In this document: positions 61,387-64,000 of the stretch, in pieces
Position numbering within the stretch: the first letter of the stretch is position 1
Layout: each line of letters starts with the position of its first letter
Assembly (NCBI RefSeq): GCF_009789675.1
Contig: NZ_CP046915.1
Coordinates: 310,001-374,000, forward strand
Direction: 5' to 3'
DNA from: Paraburkholderia acidisoli
GTDB taxonomy: Bacteria; Pseudomonadota; Gammaproteobacteria; Burkholderiales; Burkholderiaceae
DNA: 64,000 nt
Translations under genes and position numbers: made by a program
Notes under the pieces: generated by a model
The model's input: only the letters and a program-made list of their open reading frames with translations
Told to the model about the DNA's origin: nothing
Database searches by the model: none

Positions 61387-63315
61387 TTAATTCAACTGCA
61401 CGATGCCGCCCTTCAGGGCGAGCTGGCCACCGCCGTCCACGGTCTGCGAAGCGGAAGCCTTGTGCGACACCGTCATGCCTTCGCTGCTGAGCGTCGTGCC
61501 CGCCTTGATCGCGTACGAGGTGCCCGCTTCGGTGGACAGCGAGGTGCTCGACTTGATGCTGACGGAGCCGCTCACTTCGATCGTCAGGTTGCCGCCCACC
61601 TTCAACGTGTAATTGCCGTTGATGGTGTGCGCATGGTCGCCCGTGATCGTCTGCGTGTACTTCGCGTGGTTCGTGTGGGTTTCGTCGCCGGTCACGTCGA
61701 GCGTGCGCGTGCCCTTGACCGTGTGCGTCTCCTTGCCCGCGCTCACTTCCACGCTGCGGTCGCCCTTCTGCACCACGTGGGTTTCCGCGCCCGCCTTCAC
61801 CGTGGTCGTGAGCGCGTTCTCGATCTCCACGTTCATGTCCTTCTGCGCATGCAGATACAGCTCCTCCGAGTCGAGCTTGTCTTCCATGCGAATTTCGTTG
61901 CCCGCCGAGCCGTTCTTCGAGGAGCGCGAGCGGATCACGCTCTGCGTCTGGTTCGCGGGCAGCGTGACCGGCACCGCATTGGTGCCGTTGTAGACGCAGC
62001 CCGTCACGAGCGGCCGGTCCGGGTCGCCGTCGACATAACTCACCACCACTTCCTCGCCAATGCGCGGCAGGAACAGATGCCCCCAGCCCGGCCCCGCCGT
62101 GCTCTGCGCCACGCGCACCCAGCACGAACTGTTCTGGTCCGTCACCGTGGCGCGGTCCCAGTAGAACTTGACCTTGATGCGGCCCTGCGAGTCGGTCCAG
62201 ATTTCCTCGTCGCTCGGGCCCACCACCCTGGCCGTGTGCGTGCCCGCCACGACCGGGCGCGGCGTGAGCGCGGGCGCGCGAAACGGCACGGTCGCGGGCA
62301 GCACCTCGAACTCGTTGCTGTACGACCGATGCGAGGCCGTGTGCGTGACCGCGCGCACCACGTAGCTCACGTCGAGCGCCGCGTTCGGATGCCCCGCGAG
62401 CGTGAACGTCGTGCCCGCCGTGAGGCCGTAGTAGCCGCCGCGGCCGTTGCCGGTCTGCTGCGCGGCCATGTGCGCTTCGAGTTGCGTGCCCGAAATCTGG
62501 TCGCCCGCCGAGGCGCTCGTGTACTTACCCGGAAACGTGAAGCGCTGCCCGGTGTTCAGCGTCGACGACCCCTTGGCCGTGGACAGCAGCGTGGCCGGCT
62601 GCGTGTAGTCGTAGTCGCTCACCACGTGCTCGCCCGCCACCACGCCCTGCGCCATTTCGAACGCCGTGAGCCGCTGCGCCTGCGCGGCGATACTGGCGTC
62701 CGGCGCGAAATACAGCGTGCTCACGCTCGCGGCCGTGTGCGCGGAAGGGTCGTCGGCGAGCACCATGGTGTGCGTGCCGTTCGCGAACGTGAAGAAGTAG
62801 AAGATGCCTTCCTCTTCCATCAGCCGCGAGATGAAGCTGAACGCGCTTTCGTCGTACTGCACGCAGTATTCGCGCTGCAAATAGGCGCTGCCGCGCTGGG
62901 TGCGGTCCTCGACCGTCACGCCGAAGGTGCCCAGCACGCTCGTGACGATGTCGAGCGCCGTCTGGTTTTGCCAGATCACGCGGTCGCGGCCGAGCGTGAG
63001 CAGCCACAGGCGCGGCGAGAGTTCGGCGGAATAGAAGCCGTACTGCACGTCGGCGCCCGCGTGCGCGAAGCGCGTGACAATGCCGTTGAAATAGCGCGCG
63101 ACGCCCGTGCTGTCGGTGAGCGTCACCGTCACGCTCTTGCCCACGATCTGCGTCGCGTCGAGCGCCTTGTTGGTCGAACGCATGCGCAGGTCGAAACGGA
63201 ACAGCTCGGACATGGCCTCGCGGCCGCCGAACCCGTCGAGCAGCAGCACGTCGTCGCCGAACGGCGTCGAGACCGATACGAAGCAGTTCGCCTGGCTGGG
63301 CGTCGTCGACGACAT
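61387..63315 (-). CDS. vgrG: Type VI secretion spike protein VgrG (TssI)
   Basis: 642-residue spike protein: N-terminal gp27-like domain (LFRFDLRMRSTNKALDATQIVGKSVTVTL, GYFNGIVTRF-type, LWLLTLGRDRVIWQNQTALDIV), the gp5 OB-fold (SDEEIWTDSQGRIKVKFYWDR, WVRVAQSTAGPGWGHLFLPRIGEEVVVSYVDGDPDRPLVTG) and a C-terminal beta-helix with regular repeats ending LKGGIVQLN. The C-terminus is the standard length, without an evolved effector domain. ATG at 63315, 4 bases after the clpV stop. DUF4280 PAAR-like and YwqK genes follow. Confidence 0.95.
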   Translation of the reverse strand: MSSTTPSQANCFVSVSTPFGDDVLLLDGFGGREAMSELFRFDLRMRSTNKALDATQIVGKSVTVTLTDSTGVARYFNGIVTRFAHAGADVQYGFYSAELSPRLWLLTLGRDRVIWQNQTALDIVTSVLGTFGVTVEDRTQRGSAYLQREYCVQYDESAFSFISRLMEEEGIFYFFTFANGTHTMVLADDPSAHTAASVSTLYFAPDASIAAQAQRLTAFEMAQGVVAGEHVVSDYDYTQPATLLSTAKGSSTLNTGQRFTFPGKYTSASAGDQISGTQLEAHMAAQQTGNGRGGYYGLTAGTTFTLAGHPNAALDVSYVVRAVTHTASHRSYSNEFEVLPATVPFRAPALTPRPVVAGTHTARVVGPSDEEIWTDSQGRIKVKFYWDRATVTDQNSSCWVRVAQSTAGPGWGHLFLPRIGEEVVVSYVDGDPDRPLVTGCVYNGTNAVPVTLPANQTQSVIRSRSSKNGSAGNEIRMEDKLDSEELYLHAQKDMNVEIENALTTTVKAGAETHVVQKGDRSVEVSAGKETHTVKGTRTLDVTGDETHTNHAKYTQTITGDHAHTINGNYTLKVGGNLTIEVSGSVSIKSSTSLSTEAGTSYAIKAGTTLSSEGMTVSHKASASQTVDGGGQLALKGGIVQLN

Positions 63316-63319
63316 GCGC

Positions 63320-64000
63320 TCAGGCCTCCTCGGGCGCGCGGAAACGGTACGCGATCTCGTCCGCCGCCGTGAGCGAGAGATGCACGCCGCCGAACGGCTC
63401 GGCGATCGAAATGCGCTCCAGCACCTGGCGCGCGAGTTCCGGCAGCAGCGACTGCGTGAGGATGTGATCCACGTTGCGCGCGCCGCTGTCCACTTCCTTG
63501 CAGCGTTGCGCGATCAGCGTCGCGAGCGCCTCGTCCCACGTGAGACGCGCGTGATGATTGCGCTCGAAGCGCTGCGCGATGCGTTCGAGCTTGAGGTTCA
63601 CGATCGCGTTGATCTGCGCGTCGCCGAGATGGTAGTAAGGCACGATCACCATGCGGCCGAGGAACGCCGGGCTGAACTGGCGCAGCAGCGCCGGGCGCAA
63701 TTGCTCGACGATCGCTTCCGGCGCGGGACGGCGGCCGCCGCGGCACGCCTCGGTAATCACGTCCTGCGCCGCGTTCGAGGTGAGCAGGATGAGCGTGTTC
63801 TTGAAGTCGATCGGCACGCCTTCGCCGTCTTCCATCACACCCTTGTCGAACACCTGGAAGAACAGTTCGAGCACGTCCGGGTGCGCCTTCTCCATTTCGT
63901 CGAGCAGCACGACGCTGTACGGACGGCGGCGCACCGCTTCCGTCAGCACGCCGCCGCGCCCGTAACCCACGTAACCGGGCGGCGCGCCCTTGAGCCCGGA
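63320..64000 (-). CDS. clpV: Type VI secretion AAA+ ATPase ClpV (TssH), C-terminal part
   Basis: C-terminal 226 residues of the sheath-disassembling ATPase; the gene continues past the window end. Visible: GAPPGYVGYGRGGVLTEAVRRRPYSVVLLDEMEKAHPDVLELFFQVFDKG (Walker B of the second AAA+ domain), NTLILLTSNAAQD (sensor 1), FSPAFLGRMVIVPYYHL (with the arginine finger) and the C-terminal domain GARNVDHILTQSLLPELARQVLERI. It is the class with a GARNVD motif typical of ClpV rather than ClpB. Translation direction places it upstream of vgrG. Confidence 0.95.
   Translation of the reverse strand, partial: SGLKGAPPGYVGYGRGGVLTEAVRRRPYSVVLLDEMEKAHPDVLELFFQVFDKGVMEDGEGVPIDFKNTLILLTSNAAQDVITEACRGGRRPAPEAIVEQLRPALLRQFSPAFLGRMVIVPYYHLGDAQINAIVNLKLERIAQRFERNHHARLTWDEALATLIAQRCKEVDSGARNVDHILTQSLLPELARQVLERISIAEPFGGVHLSLTAADEIAYRFRAPEEA

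Noticed and set aside
61387..63315. VgrG as an evolved spike with a C-terminal toxin
   Set aside because: The protein ends with the ordinary beta-helix repeats at normal length; no extra domain.

Overview
The window is a high-GC, gene-dense stretch of a Gram-negative chromosome. Burkholderia-type trimeric porin, T6SS gene content, Tat-exported oxidoreductases, LctP and CaiB/CitE metabolism and a ligase-associated repair cassette point to a member of the Burkholderiaceae, most likely Paraburkholderia or Caballeronia. This is an inference from gene content and style, not a database match. No rRNA, tRNA, CRISPR array, insertion sequence or prophage was seen.

Layout. (1) 1-5058: hydroxamate-type siderophore uptake (TonB receptor cut by the window edge, Tat-exported binding protein, double-length FhuB permease). 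(2) 5077-15393: a catabolic island for what looks like an aromatic di- or polycarboxylic acid: porin, two MFS carriers, a divergent LysR regulator, two proteins of the 4,5-dihydroxyphthalate decarboxylase family, a LigJ-type 4-oxalomesaconate hydratase, a TIM-barrel amidohydrolase and an HpcH/HpaI aldolase. Three copies of one ~50 bp palindrome-plus-promoter element sit before the porin, the first carrier and the first decarboxylase-like gene. (3) 15401-22871 (minus strand): LRR-kinase, ribbon-helix-helix protein, a Tat-exported GMC dehydrogenase/small subunit/cytochrome c group with a glyoxalase-fold protein and a DJ-1/PfpI protein inside it, and a Tat lipoprotein phosphoesterase. (4) 23107-28209: LysR regulator and a permease - CoA-transferase - CitE-like lyase operon. 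(5) 28265-34210: GGDEF-EAL protein, Tat NHL-propeller protein, small exported protein, and a MarR/DHA2 efflux pair. (6) 34458-40672: the four-gene ligase-associated DNA damage response cassette, all genes overlapping. (7) 40812-46007: TolB-like propeller, Tsx-like channel, dihydroxyacetone kinase. (8) 46180-64000 (minus strand): one long type VI secretion operon, read from clpV (cut by the window edge) through vgrG, a YwqK-like protein, a DUF4280 PAAR-like protein, tssJ, tssK, tssL, tssM and tssA, ending with an unrecognised gene.

The most unusual feature is inside the T6SS operon. Between the vgrG block and tssJ lie a solute-binding protein, two SDF-family (dicarboxylate/glutamate symporter) proteins and an aspartate/glutamate-type racemase. 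They are joined to each other and to tssJ by short gaps or 4-bp ATGA overlaps, so they are built into the secretion operon. Both symporters have lost the NMDGT sodium/substrate motif and share an Arg in its place, and the TssM of this system lacks a recognisable Walker A motif. Together these suggest a T6SS subtype physically linked to acidic amino acid or dicarboxylate handling or sensing. The remaining core genes (tssB, C, E, F, G and the hcp tube gene) are not in the window and are expected beyond position 64000.
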